Below, piece by piece: positions 63,371-64,000 of a DNA stretch of 64,000 nucleotides. The first letter of the stretch is position 1. Every line of letters begins with the position of its first letter. The notes beneath the pieces are model-generated. The model worked only from the letters and a program-made list of their open reading frames with translations, was not told the origin of the DNA and made no database searches. The position numbers and the translations under genes are program-made. The stretch lies in assembly GCA_025612245.1 (NCBI GenBank), contig JAAXKQ010000020.1, positions 1-64,000 of the forward strand. The letters are read 5' to 3'. The DNA is from Ignavibacteria bacterium. Lineage in GTDB: Bacteria; Bacteroidota; Ignavibacteria; Ignavibacteriales; SURF-24.

Positions 63371-63826
63371 TCAGTTTTTAGCTGATTCTGCCGGCGGAAG
63401 ATATTTTATTTTATCTTTATGCAGTGTATAATTTATAACCGGATCCGTAAAGTGGCGCCTGTCCGGCGTTAAAGGGTAGTGGTTAATTTTAAGGAGGTTC
63501 ATGTCGCGCGTGAAGCGGTCGAAAAACATTAGCGATCCCTGGAAGACATTTGTGGATTTTACAGACTGAATGAAAAAATTTGAGCACGTGGGTTCAAAAG
63601 GACAGTTATCCCCGTCGAGATCTGAAATGAAGAAGCTGTACAGTTTGTGTGCCGTACCGAGGAGAAAATTTCCGGCAGACTGACCCTCATTTTCTGAAGA
63701 GCTGCTTTTTTCCTGGACCGAAGCATACATTACTTCACTTGCCCCCCACTTCTGCCAGTCGGTCTGCTGTGCCCGGGTAGGTGCCGACGAAGCTAATAGT
63801 ATCAATATTATGGTTAAGATACGCAT
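63371..63826 (-). CDS. secreted YidD-domain protein
   Basis: The start at 63826 (MRILTIILILLASSAPTRAQ) gives a signal peptide; upstream starts at 63859 or 63901 would run into the neighbouring terminator. The roughly 151-residue protein then has a short linker and a YidD-like domain (LYSFFISDLDGDNCPFEPTC, then SNFFIQSVKSTNVFQGSLMF). It keeps CPFEPTCS but lacks the final RC pair found in classical YidD. YidD normally helps membrane insertion beside YidC; this one is apparently exported and stands outside that locus. Confidence 0.8.
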   Translation of the reverse strand: MRILTIILILLASSAPTRAQQTDWQKWGASEVMYASVQEKSSSSENEGQSAGNFLLGTAHKLYSFFISDLDGDNCPFEPTCSNFFIQSVKSTNVFQGSLMFFDRFTRDMNLLKINHYPLTPDRRHFTDPVINYTLHKDKIKYLPPAESAKN

Positions 63827-63870
63827 ATTCCTGAGCCTGGCAGAGTTATAAAAAAGCATGGAGTCACCCC

Positions 63871-63918
63871 AAAAAAAGCATGAGGCCAGATGGTTTTGCA
63901 TTTAATCTAACCTCATGC
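63871..63918 (-). terminator. terminator of the gene at the right edge
   Basis: On the minus strand GCATGAGG pairs with CCTCATGC across a 25-base loop, followed by seven T. It lies 34 bases beyond the stop at 63952. Confidence 0.8.
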
Positions 63919-63951
63919 CTAAATTAACAATTAAGCAATAAGCAATCAACA

Positions 63952-64000
63952 TTATTTCTGGTCAAGCATGGCTCTTGATATGACGATTTTCTGGATCTCC
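63952..64000 (-). CDS. acyl-CoA dehydrogenase, C-terminal end (partial)
   Basis: Only the last 15 codons are inside the window. They read EIQKIVISRAMLDQK followed by TAA. This is the typical end of short- and medium-chain acyl-CoA dehydrogenases (EIQRIVIAR-type), in which the Glu-Ile-Gln segment closes the last helix of the flavin fold. The enzyme would oxidise fatty acyl-CoA. A terminator follows. Confidence is limited by the short visible part. Confidence 0.6.
   Translation of the reverse strand, partial: EIQKIVISRAMLDQK

Noticed and set aside
1-64000. CRISPR arrays and Cas genes
   Set aside because: No regularly spaced direct repeats or Cas motifs were seen on either strand.
1-64000. Riboswitches upstream of metabolic genes
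   Set aside because: Leaders of nadA, serC, hisN and ppk were read for known aptamer cores (cobalamin, TPP, SAM, glycine) and none was convincing.

Overview
The window looks like a chromosomal segment of a free-living Ignavibacteria/Chlorobi-type member of the Bacteroidota lineage. Supporting signs are a Bacteroidetes-style promoter (TTG, 19 bases, TATATTTG) in front of a tRNA-Ser gene, many secreted proteins and lipoproteins with AQ/SC-type signal ends, paired M16 peptidases, an M13 peptidase, and DUF1015 next to serC. The taxonomic call is inference from gene content, not from a marker gene.

Positions 1-16,290 are an AT-rich accessory region. It holds a run of unrelated small genes, nearly all on the minus strand and mostly encoding secreted, lipoprotein or membrane proteins of unknown function. 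Three copies of one DDE insertion sequence sit among them: copy 1 has a premature stop and is split by an IS256-family element with a clear 8-bp target duplication; copy 2 has a 742-bp internal deletion; copy 3 has an intact transposase. Several resident genes are broken by a single stop codon or a one-base frameshift. A 19-bp piece of the 3' end of tRNA-Ser recurs at 11,510, and a second repeat (58-88 and 11,584-11,614) lies at a matching distance, so the region looks like two tandem integrations at the tRNA-Ser gene (16,293-16,379). No integrase gene is visible.

Positions 16,400-64,000 are dense, higher-GC housekeeping sequence. Plus-strand blocks carry hisN, trxA, an orphan DNA methyltransferase, DUF1015-serC, a beta-lactamase-fold hydrolase, dCMP deaminase, ppk, a flavin/2Fe-2S reductase, an HDOD protein, an M13 peptidase, a ZIP transporter, a TPR protein and an ExbB/ExbD pair. 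Minus-strand blocks carry nadA, an amidohydrolase, an L,D-transpeptidase, an M16 peptidase pair with a HAD hydrolase, a six-gene operon era-EamA-acyP-ispF-dedA-lnt, an ECF sigma/anti-sigma pair, a queG-Rieske-MBL cluster followed by trxB, ferredoxin, TPM/LemA, a four-gene operon ending in ACT and PFL proteins, and a secreted YidD-domain protein. The right edge cuts the C-terminus of a probable acyl-CoA dehydrogenase.

Themes are redox and Fe-S biology (thioredoxin, thioredoxin reductase, ferredoxins, QueG, Rieske protein, NadA), envelope maintenance (Lnt, L,D-transpeptidase, ExbBD, M16/M13 peptidases, LemA/TPM) and extracytoplasmic stress control by an apparently autoregulated ECF sigma factor whose divergent promoters share a 12-bp inverted motif.
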